Shown: positions 8,417 to 15,558 of the stretch, piece by piece
Layout: each line of letters opens with the position of its first letter
Numbering within the stretch: the stretch's first letter is position 1
Source: Pseudobacteroides sp035370245
Lineage (GTDB): Bacteria > Bacillota > Clostridia > Acetivibrionales > DSM-2933
Assembly: GCA_035370245.1 (NCBI GenBank)
Contig: DAOOVO010000063.1
Location: 1 to 23,978, forward strand
Direction: 5' to 3'
DNA length: 23,978 bases
Made by a program: the position numbers and the translations under genes
The notes under the pieces: generated by a model
What the model saw: only the letters and a program-made list of their open reading frames with translations
Told to the model about the DNA's origin: nothing
The model's database searches: none

Positions 8417-8971
8417 TTACAGGATTATTGCTAAAAACTTAGCAGTTTTCCCGTTTAATGCTTTCATTCCATGTTTTGCGGAAGAATCAAAAAATAGTGA
8501 ATCTCCCTCATTTAAAATGACTTCATGTCCATCGATTACAATTTTTAATGTGCCTTCAAGACAGTAATTAAATTCCTGACCTGGATGTGAGTTGGTATTT
8601 ATAGGAGAATCCTCCTGATCAGGTTCTACAGTTACTAAAAACGGTTCAGCCTTTTTATGAAGGAAATTATATGCAAGGTGCTGATATTTGTAGTCACTTC
8701 TGCGATTTACCGCTATACCTTTGTCCTTCCTTACAAGTGAATATGTGCGAAGCTTGGGATCTTCACCTGTCAGAATGGCCGTAAGGTCAACATTGAACAT
8801 GTTGGCAATTTCATAAAGAAAGCTTACAGGTATATCATAAGTACCGCTTTCATACTGCTTATATGTCTCTACAGGTACTTTCAACTTTGCTGCCAAATCT
8901 TCTATCGAAACTTTTGAAATTTCTCTTAGTTCTTTGATACGCAATGCGATTTGCTTAATTTGTTCGGACAT
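8417..8971 (-). CDS. XRE-family transcriptional regulator with C-terminal cupin domain
   Basis: 184-aa regulator. The N-terminal Cro/CI-type helix-turn-helix spans about 7-62 (VSIEDLAAKLKVPVETYKQYESG). The C-terminal cupin_2 barrel spans about 108-182, with the motifs HPGQEFNYCLEG (129-140) and EGDSLFFDSSAKHGMKAL (155-172). Cupin domains in this family bind small effectors. It is the first gene of an operon with the acyl-CoA synthetase, so it likely controls that gene and itself. ATG 8969-8971 follows AAGGAGA at seven bases. A promoter and a 22-bp inverted repeat lie just upstream. Confidence 0.92.
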   Translation of the reverse strand: MSEQIKQIALRIKELREISKVSIEDLAAKLKVPVETYKQYESGTYDIPVSFLYEIANMFNVDLTAILTGEDPKLRTYSLVRKDKGIAVNRRSDYKYQHLAYNFLHKKAEPFLVTVEPDQEDSPINTNSHPGQEFNYCLEGTLKIVIDGHEVILNEGDSLFFDSSAKHGMKALNGKTAKFLAIIL

Positions 8972-9004
8972 ATCATCATCTCCTTTTAAAATGTTTTAGA
9001 GAGG

Positions 9005-9069
9005 AAGTAATATTTTATTATTACTTAATAAACAATATAATCATAGCATAATGAAAAGATAAAAGTAAA
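9005..9069 (-). promoter_or_regulatory. Promoter and candidate operator of the HTH-cupin/acyl-CoA synthetase operon
   Basis: On the minus strand, a -35-like TTTACT (9069-9064), 18-base spacer, and extended -10 TGC-TATGAT (TATGAT at 9045-9040). Downstream, AAGTAATA (9005-9012) and TATTACTT (9019-9026) form a perfect 8-bp inverted repeat with a 6-base spacer, placed at about +7 to +28. This is where a repressor would block transcription, so it is a candidate site for the operon's own HTH-cupin protein. Motif matches only. Confidence 0.5.
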
Positions 9070-9095
9070 TAATTTAAGGCACTTTGAGGATAAAA

Positions 9096-9980
9096 TTAAT
9101 ATTTAGGCATAAACTCTATAAATTTAGAGGAAGCTTTTGATAGCGGGACTGCTTTCATGGAAACTAAACCCAGTTTTCTTGGAGGTAGTTTTTCTTTTGT
9201 TTGGACCTCGAAAATTTCTTTTTTATTCAATGCATCCATGGCACTTTCCTTTAAAACACATGCTATACCAAGACCTATCTTTGCAAAGTCGACAAGAAGG
9301 TCAACGCTTTCTAACTCGATTTCAGGAGTAATAACTGCCCCAATGCTTTTAAAATACATATCAATGTTGCGTCTCGTTGAGCTGTTTTTTTCAAGCATCA
9401 GGAGAGGATAGCGAGTTATGTCCTTTAGATGTATGCTTGTCTTCATTAGGTCACTGTATTTATCCGATGCAACGAAAATGTCCTGTACATCCATAAATTC
9501 GCTCACTGCTATATTGTCATCGTCAACGGGGAGAGTGACAATACCCAAATCCACCGTTCCATTTTTTAGAAGATTCAGTATTTGGGAGGATGTCCTGTTT
9601 ATAACGTGAATCTTAATTCTGGGATATCGTGCATTAAATTTCTCCAGATAAGGTATCAGATGATATCTGCATACTGTATCGCTTGCACCTATCCGGATTT
9701 CACCTGCATCCATGTTCTGTATCTCAAATATTTTGTGCTCGGCTGTCTTTATGAAATTATATGCCTGTTCTACATGAGTCAATAGGAGAACACCTTCATT
9801 TGTAAGCACCATTTGCTTCCCTTTTTTTATAAAGAGCTTGGTGCCTAACTTGTCTTCTAAGTTTTTTATGGACTGGCTTACTGCAGATTGTGAAATAAAG
9901 AGCTTTCTTGATGCCGAAGAAAAGCTTTCCGACTTGGCAGCATGATAAAAAATTTTGTAAAATTCAAAGTTAATATCCAT
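9096..9980 (-). CDS. LysR-family transcriptional regulator
   Basis: 294-aa LysR-type regulator. The winged helix-turn-helix is at residues 1-62, with the hallmark run SSASRKLFISQSAVSQSIKN (21-40) and LEDKLGTKLFIKKGK after it. A linker helix (about 62-90) leads to a periplasmic-binding-protein-like effector domain (about 92-290). ATG 9978-9980 has a GAGG ribosome site about five bases upstream. It is divergent from purL across a short palindromic region and lies upstream of, in the same direction as, the HTH-cupin/acyl-CoA synthetase operon, with 124 bases between. Its target could be itself, the synthetase operon or purL; adjacency alone cannot decide. The effector is unknown. Confidence 0.93.
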   Translation of the reverse strand: MDINFEFYKIFYHAAKSESFSSASRKLFISQSAVSQSIKNLEDKLGTKLFIKKGKQMVLTNEGVLLLTHVEQAYNFIKTAEHKIFEIQNMDAGEIRIGASDTVCRYHLIPYLEKFNARYPRIKIHVINRTSSQILNLLKNGTVDLGIVTLPVDDDNIAVSEFMDVQDIFVASDKYSDLMKTSIHLKDITRYPLLMLEKNSSTRRNIDMYFKSIGAVITPEIELESVDLLVDFAKIGLGIACVLKESAMDALNKKEIFEVQTKEKLPPRKLGLVSMKAVPLSKASSKFIEFMPKY

Positions 9981-10015
9981 AAGTACCTCTTATATATTGT
10001 ATTAGTATTATTAAT

Positions 10016-10062
10016 TTTACTTATTTATAATATCATATTATAATGAAAGAGTAAAATAACAA
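10016..10062. promoter_or_regulatory. Divergent lysR/purL promoter region with 19-bp palindrome
   Basis: TTATAATAT (10025-10033), one central base, ATATTATAA (10035-10043): perfect 9-bp arms. The right arm overlaps a plus-strand -10 TATAAT (10039-10044) with -35-like TTTACT (10016-10021) at 17 bases, which would drive purL with a leader of about 100 nt. On the minus strand TTGTTA (10062-10057) and TAATAT (10040-10035), 16 bases apart, could drive lysR. The palindrome begins with T and ends with A, as LysR-type sites do. Because the region is very AT-rich, these matches are suggestive only. Confidence 0.45.
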
Positions 10063-10108
10063 GAAGTTTATTATATATAGGTAACGTCAATATTTTAATT
10101 GATAATCA

Positions 10109-10137
10109 ATGATAATTATAGAAATGATAATTATAGA
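10109..10137 (+). repeat. 15-bp-period tandem repeat in the purL leader
   Basis: ATGATAATTATAGA occurs at 10109-10122 and again at 10124-10137, separated by one base. A 13-bp palindrome ATTGAT-A-ATCAAT (10098-10110) overlaps its left end. The repeat lies just before the purL ribosome binding site (GGGAG, 10139-10143). In one frame it would read NDNYR twice, but it is judged untranslated here. Confidence 0.7.
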
Positions 10138-10152
10138 TGGGAGAAATTGCAA

Positions 10153-13100
10153 ATGGAAAAAAAGGTGAGAAGGATTTATGTTGAAAAAAAGAAGGGATTT
10201 GATATAGAGGCAAATGGCCTTTACAGAGATCTCAAAACAAATCTTAAGCTTGACGGATTAAAGTCTGTAAGGATAATCAACAGATATGATGTTGAAGGTG
10301 TATCCGACCAAGAGTATGATGCTGCCAGGAAGATAATTTTTTCAGAACCACCGGTTGATAGTGTTTATGATGAAAATATCGATTTGGACAGCAACAGCAG
10401 GCTTATAGCAATTGAATACCTTCCGGGACAATATGATCAAAGAGCGGACTCTGCTTCCCAATGTGTTCAGATATTAACCGAGGGTGAGAGGCCTGAAATA
10501 AAGGTGGCAAAGCTTATTGTTCTTGATGGACAAATATCTGACGAAGAGTACTTAAGGGTAAAGAATTATTGCATAAACCCTGTTGAGTGCCAGGAAGCAA
10601 AGCTTGATAAGCCTTCTACCTTAGATGTGGACGTGCTTGTGCCGGAAGATGTCAAAGAGCTCAGCGGCTTTATCGAAATGGATGACTCACAGCTTATGGA
10701 ATTTATGAATGAGATGGAGCTTGCCATGTCCTTTGATGATTTGAAATTCTGCAGGCGGTACTTTAAAGACGAGGAAAAGAGAAATCCTACAGTTACTGAA
10801 ATAAGGGTAATTGATACCTATTGGTCTGATCACTGCAGGCATACGACTTTTTTAACCGAAATAAAAAAGGCTGATATAGAAAAGGGTAAATACACAGAGG
10901 CTATAGACAGGGCTTATAAGGCCTATATGGATTCAAGAAGCTATGTATATGAAAACAGGAATAAAGACATCTGCCTTATGGATATTGCCACAATAGCCAT
11001 GAAGGAGTTTAAAAAGAGGGGCATGTTGGAAGATCTGGATGTTTCTGATGAAATCAATGCATGTAGCATAGTTGTTAACGTGGATGTTGACGGAAAGAAT
11101 GAAGAATGGCTTGTGATGTTTAAGAATGAAACTCATAACCATCCCACAGAAATTGAGCCTTTTGGAGGTGCTGCCACATGTCTTGGCGGTGCAATAAGAG
11201 ACCCTCTTTCAGGTCGTTCTTATGTATACCAGGCTATGAGAGTAACGGGAAGCGGTGACCCAAGGACCAGTGTGGAAGACACTATTCCTGGTAAACTGCC
11301 TCAGAGGAAAATAACTACCGGAGCTGCAGCGGGATATAGCTCCTACGGTAATCAGATAGGGCTTTCAACAGGATTGGTTGCCGAGGTTTATGATGAAGGC
11401 TTTGTTGCAAAAAGAATGGAAATCGGTGCCGTAATTGGTGCTGCACCAAGGAAAAATGTAGTAAGAAAATCTCCGCAAGCGGGAGATGTGATAATACTTT
11501 TAGGAGGCAGAACAGGACGTGACGGCTGCGGCGGTGCTACAGGCTCTTCAAAGGAGCATACCGAAGAATCGCTTTTCACATGCGGTGCAGAGGTTCAAAA
11601 AGGTAATCCTCCTACCGAAAGGAAGATACAAAGGCTCTTTAGAAAACAGGAAGTAAGCAGCATGATCAAAAAGTGCAATGACTTTGGAGCAGGAGGAGTT
11701 TCTGTCGCTATAGGGGAGTTAGCTGACGGTCTTGTTATAAATCTTGATGCAGTGCCTAAAAAGTATGAAGGCCTCGACGGAACAGAGCTTGCCATTTCCG
11801 AATCCCAGGAAAGAATGGCAGTTGTAGTGGATAAAGGAGATGTAAATGCATTTATAGATGCGGCAAGAGAAGAAAACCTTGAAGCAGTAGTGGTTGCTGA
11901 GGTTACAGACATTAGAAGACTTAGAATGAACTGGAGAAATAAAACAATAGTGAACATAAGCAGGGACTTTTTAAATACCAACGGTGTAAAGCAAAGCTCC
12001 GAAGTCAGTGTTGAAGCACCTTCGGAAAAGGATAATTACTTCAGCAAGCTGCCCGATGAAGTGTCAAAGGAATCTGATATTGAGTCTAAGTGGATTTCAA
12101 ACCTTTCCCGCTTAAATGTATGCAGTCAGAAGGGATTGGTTGAAAGATTTGACGGAACAATAGGTGCAGGCTCGGTATTGCTTCCATTTGGAGGAAAGTA
12201 TCAGTTGACTCCTCAAGAAGGTATGGCTGCAAAAATACCTTTATTAAATGGTGATACTACTACAGGAACATTGATGACATATGGATATAACCCGGTGATT
12301 GCAAAATGGAGTCCTTTCCATGGTGCTGTTTTTGCAGTGGTTGAATCTGTTGCAAAGATTGTGGCTCTTGGCGGTGATTATGAAAAAACAAGACTTACAT
12401 TGCAAGAGTACTTTGAGAAGCTTGGAAAAGATCCCAAGAAATGGGGTAAGCCGTTTAGTGCATTGCTTGGTGCTTATATGGCTCAAAAGAGCTTGGGAAT
12501 ACCTGCAATTGGCGGAAAAGACAGTATGTCGGGAACATTCAAGGATATGACTGTTCCTCCGACTCTCGTTTCTTTTGCTGTAGCAGCTGTAAACGTAAAC
12601 CATGTAGTGTCTGCCGAGTTTAAAAAAATCGGCAGCAAGATTGTAATGATAAAAGCATTAAGAGACAGCGATGAGGTCCCGAATTTTGACAAGCTAAAGT
12701 CAGGTTTTAAAAAGGTCAGTGAGCTTATAAAGTCAGGTAATGTGTTATCTTCAAGCACTGTAAAAGCAGGAGGAATAGCTGAGGCTGTAAGTAAAATGGC
12801 TTTTGGTAACATGATTGGAATGAAGTTTGAAGACGGATTTGATTCCGATTATATGTTTAAACCCGAAATAGCATCGATTATTCTTGAAATGCCTGGAGAT
12901 ACTAATCTTAAAGAAGTATTTGGAGACATTGAATACACATTATTGGGACAAACTCAAAAGGAACAGTTTATAAGCATAAACGGTGTCGATATCAGCCTTG
13001 AAAAAGCTTTGAACAGTTGGGAAAGCACCCTTGAAAGGATTTTCCCTACAAGAGTTGAGGAGAATGCAGGAAAACCCAAAAATTATTTGTACCAGATAAG

Positions 13101-13929
13101 AAGCAGTAAAAAAACTGGTGTTAGCATAGCGAAGCCAAGAATATTCATGCCTGTTTTTCCAGGAACAAATTGCGAATACGATACTGCCAGAGTATTTGAA
13201 AAAGCCGGAGGTGCTGTGGATATACTGGTAATTAAGAACCTCTCTTCACATGAGATAGAGGAATCCATAGAGCTTATGGTTAAGAAAATAAATAATTCAC
13301 AGATAATTATGCTGCCAGGAGGCTTTAGTGGCGGGGATGAGCCTGACGGTTCAGGAAAGTTTATTGCCACTGCTTTTAGAAACCCTTATGTTAAAGAGGC
13401 AGTTATGAATCTTCTTAATCAGAGAGACGGTTTGATGTTGGGAATATGTAACGGTTTCCAGGCTCTTATCAAATTGGGGCTTGTACCTTATGGAGAAATC
13501 AGGGATCTTACCGATGACAGCCCGACTCTTACTTTCAATACCATCGGCCGCCATGTATCCTGTATGGTGAGGACAAAAACAGTATCTGTGAAGTCACCGT
13601 GGTTCAACAATGTCAATGTCGGTGACATCCATACAATAGCAGTATCCCACGGCGAAGGAAGGTTTGTTGCCAATGAGGCTGTTTTAAAGGAAATGGAAAA
13701 GAACGGTCAGATTGCGACTCAGTATGTTGATCTTGACGGCGACCCAACATATGATATACGATTCAACCCCAACGGTTCCGTAGAAGCAATTGAAGGTATT
13801 ACAAGCCCGGACGGAAGAGTTTTGGGTAAAATGGGACACTCTGAAAGAATTGGAACTAATGTAATTAAAAATGTACCGGGTGAAAAAGATCAAAAGATAT
13901 TTGAGGCAGGAGTCCAGTATTTTCTATAA
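10153..13929 (+). CDS. purL: Phosphoribosylformylglycinamidine synthase, single-chain (FGAM synthase)
   Basis: Fourth step of de novo purine synthesis: FGAR, glutamine and ATP to FGAM. It is one polypeptide of about 1258 aa combining the synthase and glutaminase domains, as in the large clostridial/Bacteroidetes form, rather than separate PurS, PurQ and small PurL. Seen in order: the linker motif WSDHCRHTTF (224-233), the ATP-site motif THNHPTEIEPFGGA (327-340), two AIRS-like synthase halves, and a C-terminal class I glutaminase starting near VFPGTNCEYD. The glutaminase has nucleophile C1099 in GICNGFQ, H1166 in SHGEGRF, and a terminal HSER with H1229 and E1231, matching the catalytic triad known from Salmonella PurL. 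The start is ATG 10153 with GGGAG nine bases upstream. An in-frame TTG at 10099 has no ribosome site and would add a repeat-encoded tail. No other purine gene is adjacent. Confidence 0.96.
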   Translation: MEKKVRRIYVEKKKGFDIEANGLYRDLKTNLKLDGLKSVRIINRYDVEGVSDQEYDAARKIIFSEPPVDSVYDENIDLDSNSRLIAIEYLPGQYDQRADSASQCVQILTEGERPEIKVAKLIVLDGQISDEEYLRVKNYCINPVECQEAKLDKPSTLDVDVLVPEDVKELSGFIEMDDSQLMEFMNEMELAMSFDDLKFCRRYFKDEEKRNPTVTEIRVIDTYWSDHCRHTTFLTEIKKADIEKGKYTEAIDRAYKAYMDSRSYVYENRNKDICLMDIATIAMKEFKKRGMLEDLDVSDEINACSIVVNVDVDGKNEEWLVMFKNETHNHPTEIEPFGGAATCLGGAIRDPLSGRSYVYQAMRVTGSGDPRTSVEDTIPGKLPQRKITTGAAAGYSSYGNQIGLSTGLVAEVYDEGFVAKRMEIGAVIGAAPRKNVVRKSPQAGDVIILLGGRTGRDGCGGATGSSKEHTEESLFTCGAEVQKGNPPTERKIQRLFRKQEVSSMIKKCNDFGAGGVSVAIGELADGLVINLDAVPKKYEGLDGTELAISESQERMAVVVDKGDVNAFIDAAREENLEAVVVAEVTDIRRLRMNWRNKTIVNISRDFLNTNGVKQSSEVSVEAPSEKDNYFSKLPDEVSKESDIESKWISNLSRLNVCSQKGLVERFDGTIGAGSVLLPFGGKYQLTPQEGMAAKIPLLNGDTTTGTLMTYGYNPVIAKWSPFHGAVFAVVESVAKIVALGGDYEKTRLTLQEYFEKLGKDPKKWGKPFSALLGAYMAQKSLGIPAIGGKDSMSGTFKDMTVPPTLVSFAVAAVNVNHVVSAEFKKIGSKIVMIKALRDSDEVPNFDKLKSGFKKVSELIKSGNVLSSSTVKAGGIAEAVSKMAFGNMIGMKFEDGFDSDYMFKPEIASIILEMPGDTNLKEVFGDIEYTLLGQTQKEQFISINGVDISLEKALNSWESTLERIFPTRVEENAGKPKNYLYQIRSSKKTGVSIAKPRIFMPVFPGTNCEYDTARVFEKAGGAVDILVIKNLSSHEIEESIELMVKKINNSQIIMLPGGFSGGDEPDGSGKFIATAFRNPYVKEAVMNLLNQRDGLMLGICNGFQALIKLGLVPYGEIRDLTDDSPTLTFNTIGRHVSCMVRTKTVSVKSPWFNNVNVGDIHTIAVSHGEGRFVANEAVLKEMEKNGQIATQYVDLDGDPTYDIRFNPNGSVEAIEGITSPDGRVLGKMGHSERIGTNVIKNVPGEKDQKIFEAGVQYFL

Positions 13930-13945
13930 GATGATTGATGATTTA

Positions 13946-14004
13946 CTTCCCCTTGCGAGCGTGTGTTGGCGAGATAAGACAACACGAAAGCGAGGTAGGG
14001 GAAG
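13946..14004 (+). repeat. GC-rich 59-nt hairpin between purL and the cyclophilin gene
   Basis: CTTCCCC (13946-13952) pairs with GGGGAAG (13998-14004), and inside it GTGTTG (13963-13968) pairs with CAACAC (13980-13985). The intervening TTGC can pair with GCGA. GCGAG occurs three times, at 13955, 13969 and 13990. No T-tract follows, so it is not a standard terminator. It is clearly more GC-rich than its surroundings. It could be a dispersed palindromic repeat, an attenuating or processing hairpin, or a small structured RNA. Confidence 0.6.
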
Positions 14005-14047
14005 AACTGACGAATTAGTATATTAATTACGAAAGAAGGAGATAGAA

Positions 14048-14569
14048 ATGGCAAATAATCCTATAGCAACAATTGAAATGGAAAACGGAAACAAGATTAA
14101 GGTGGAGCTTTATCCAAACATTGCACCGAATACAGTGAGAAATTTTATTTCTCTTACACAAAAAGGTTTTTATGACGGCCTTATTTTTCATAGGGTTATC
14201 CCGGATTTCATGATTCAGGGTGGATGCCCGGAGGGAAGCGGTATGGGTGGTCCTGGCTACAGCATTCGTGGTGAGTTTACGCAAAATGGGCATGTTAATA
14301 ACTTAAGACATCGCAGGGGTGTAATTTCCATGGCTAGAACAATGATGCCCAATTCTGCCGGATCCCAGTTCTTTATAATGGTTGCAGATTCTCCCCATTT
14401 GGATGGTCAATATGCATCATTTGGCTCGGTAATAGAAGGAATTGAGGAAGTTGACAGAATAGTTGCCGTTAAAAGGGACTATAATGATAAACCCTTGGAG
14501 GACCAGAGAATAAAGAGTATTACCGTAGATACTTTTGGAGAAGACTATGGTGAAGTAGAAAAAGTATAA
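14048..14569 (+). CDS. ppiB: Cyclophilin-type peptidyl-prolyl cis-trans isomerase
   Basis: 173-aa protein-folding enzyme that isomerises X-proline bonds. It has no signal peptide or membrane segment, so it is cytosolic like Bacillus PpiB. Cyclophilin motifs: FHRVIPDFMIQGGCP (47-61) with the active-site arginine R49 and Q57, SMARTMMPNSAGSQFFI (94-110), and HLDGQYASFG (117-126). The position that is tryptophan in human cyclophilin A (WLDGK) is histidine here (H117), as expected for bacterial forms with weak cyclosporin binding (inference). ATG 14048 has AAGGAG six bases upstream. It is 118 bases downstream of purL in the same direction; no promoter was identified, so read-through past the hairpin is possible. 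Confidence 0.95.
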   Translation: MANNPIATIEMENGNKIKVELYPNIAPNTVRNFISLTQKGFYDGLIFHRVIPDFMIQGGCPEGSGMGGPGYSIRGEFTQNGHVNNLRHRRGVISMARTMMPNSAGSQFFIMVADSPHLDGQYASFGSVIEGIEEVDRIVAVKRDYNDKPLEDQRIKSITVDTFGEDYGEVEKV

Positions 14570-14593
14570 TATAAAAAAGTATGATATACATTA

Positions 14594-14645
14594 AAACTCC
14601 ACGGTTCACTTATTTAATCAAAGTGAAACGTGGAGTTTATTTTAA
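14594..14645. terminator. Bidirectional terminator between the cyclophilin and sleB genes
   Basis: An 18-bp stem with one mismatch: 14594-14611 (AAACTCCACGGTTCACTT) pairs with 14621-14638 around a 9-base loop, followed on the plus strand by ATTTTAAAT. It lies between convergent stop codons at 14569 and 14666 and can serve both genes. Confidence 0.85.
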
Positions 14646-14665
14646 ATATGGGAATGTATAGAAGG

Positions 14666-15382
14666 TTATACTCCAAAAACATGTTTTCCAATTTGAGTTA
14701 CAATTTTTCTTGACCATATCCACTTGCTGGTGGCCGTGGCAGGATTCCAGTAAAATACGCATCCATACGTCGGATCCCATCCGTTTAAAGCATCTGTTGC
14801 AGCCCTGATTGACTCTTTATCCGGTTCAAGATTAATTTGCCCGTCATTAACAGCATCAAAGGCTCCAGGTTCATATATTACACCTGCTATGGTCTTGGGA
14901 AATCTTCCATCCCTTGTCCTATTAAGGATTACTGCACCAACGGCAACTTTTCCTGTGTACGGTTCGCCTCTTGCCTCTCCGTGTATAAGCCTTGCAAGAA
15001 GATAAGTATCTGAGCTATTGGAATAATTGTTTTTAGTACTGGCAGTTGTTGTACTTTTTGCACCTGTAGGAAGACCTAATGCTGCCAGTGTTTGAGGACC
15101 GACGATTCCGTCTACAGCCAAACCGTTCTTTGCCTGAAATTTGGTAACTGCTTTATAAGTGTTATAGCCATATATTCCGTCAACAACATCATTGTAATAT
15201 CCCCATCTGTAAAGCTTTGACTGAATATCTATGACTTCCTGCCCCCGCGAACCGTAGTATGACAGAGCTGCTTTACTGAAATTGTAAAAATCAAATATTG
15301 TATCTCTGTATATCGCTGTGAGACAAAGAACAAAACATAAAGCTAATGCTATTATTGATGATATATATTTTTTTTTAAACAA
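14666..15382 (-). CDS. sleB: SleB-like spore cortex-lytic enzyme / cell wall hydrolase
   Basis: 238-aa exported peptidoglycan hydrolase. An N-terminal hydrophobic segment (about 8-24) acts as signal or anchor. A PG_binding_1 domain (about 46-103) follows, with DIQSKLYRWGYYNDVVDGIYG and FQAKNGLAVDGIVGPQTL. A Ser/Thr/Asn linker (105-125) leads to a Hydrolase_2 domain (about 127-238) with LARLIHGEARGEPYTGKVAV, in which E136 is the expected catalytic glutamate. This order is that of SleB, which degrades spore cortex during germination; the protein is shorter than Bacillus SleB (about 300 aa). A vegetative wall hydrolase is the alternative. The start codon is TTG (15382-15380), supported by GGGAG a few bases upstream. 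CATAATA on the minus strand near 15411-15417 resembles a sigma-G -10 box, but no convincing -35 was found. Confidence 0.88.
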   Translation of the reverse strand: MFKKKYISSIIALALCFVLCLTAIYRDTIFDFYNFSKAALSYYGSRGQEVIDIQSKLYRWGYYNDVVDGIYGYNTYKAVTKFQAKNGLAVDGIVGPQTLAALGLPTGAKSTTTASTKNNYSNSSDTYLLARLIHGEARGEPYTGKVAVGAVILNRTRDGRFPKTIAGVIYEPGAFDAVNDGQINLEPDKESIRAATDALNGWDPTYGCVFYWNPATATSKWIWSRKIVTQIGKHVFGV

Positions 15383-15558
15383 TTTACTCTCCCTCGCTAT
15401 TATAGTTTATTATTATGAATTGTCTTCATAATAAGGAATGTCGTAAATATAATGTAGAAAGCAATATTTTAACTATTCCTTAGCTGGAATACATAAATTA
15501 TTATTTGCAGTTTAGTATAAATAATTCAAAAATTTCAATGAAAGATTGATGAAGCTGT

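Noticed and set aside
10051..10152. Purine riboswitch or PurR box in the purL leader
   Set aside because: The leader is about 100 nt and AT-rich. I found no conserved riboswitch core, no terminator/antiterminator pair and no PurBox-like sequence.
12244..12603. 119-codon minus-strand open frame within purL
   Set aside because: It lies wholly inside the conserved synthase domain of PurL, with unlike-protein composition (Cys/His/Ser-rich) and no initiation signals.
13946..14004. Reading the GC-rich hairpin as an intrinsic terminator of purL
   Set aside because: The stem is interrupted and is followed by AACTGACGAA, not by a T-run, so it was listed as a repeat or structured element instead.
15475..15492. 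TATTCC/GGAATA hairpin downstream of the kinase gene as terminator
   Set aside because: Six-bp stem without a proper T-tract; too weak to list.
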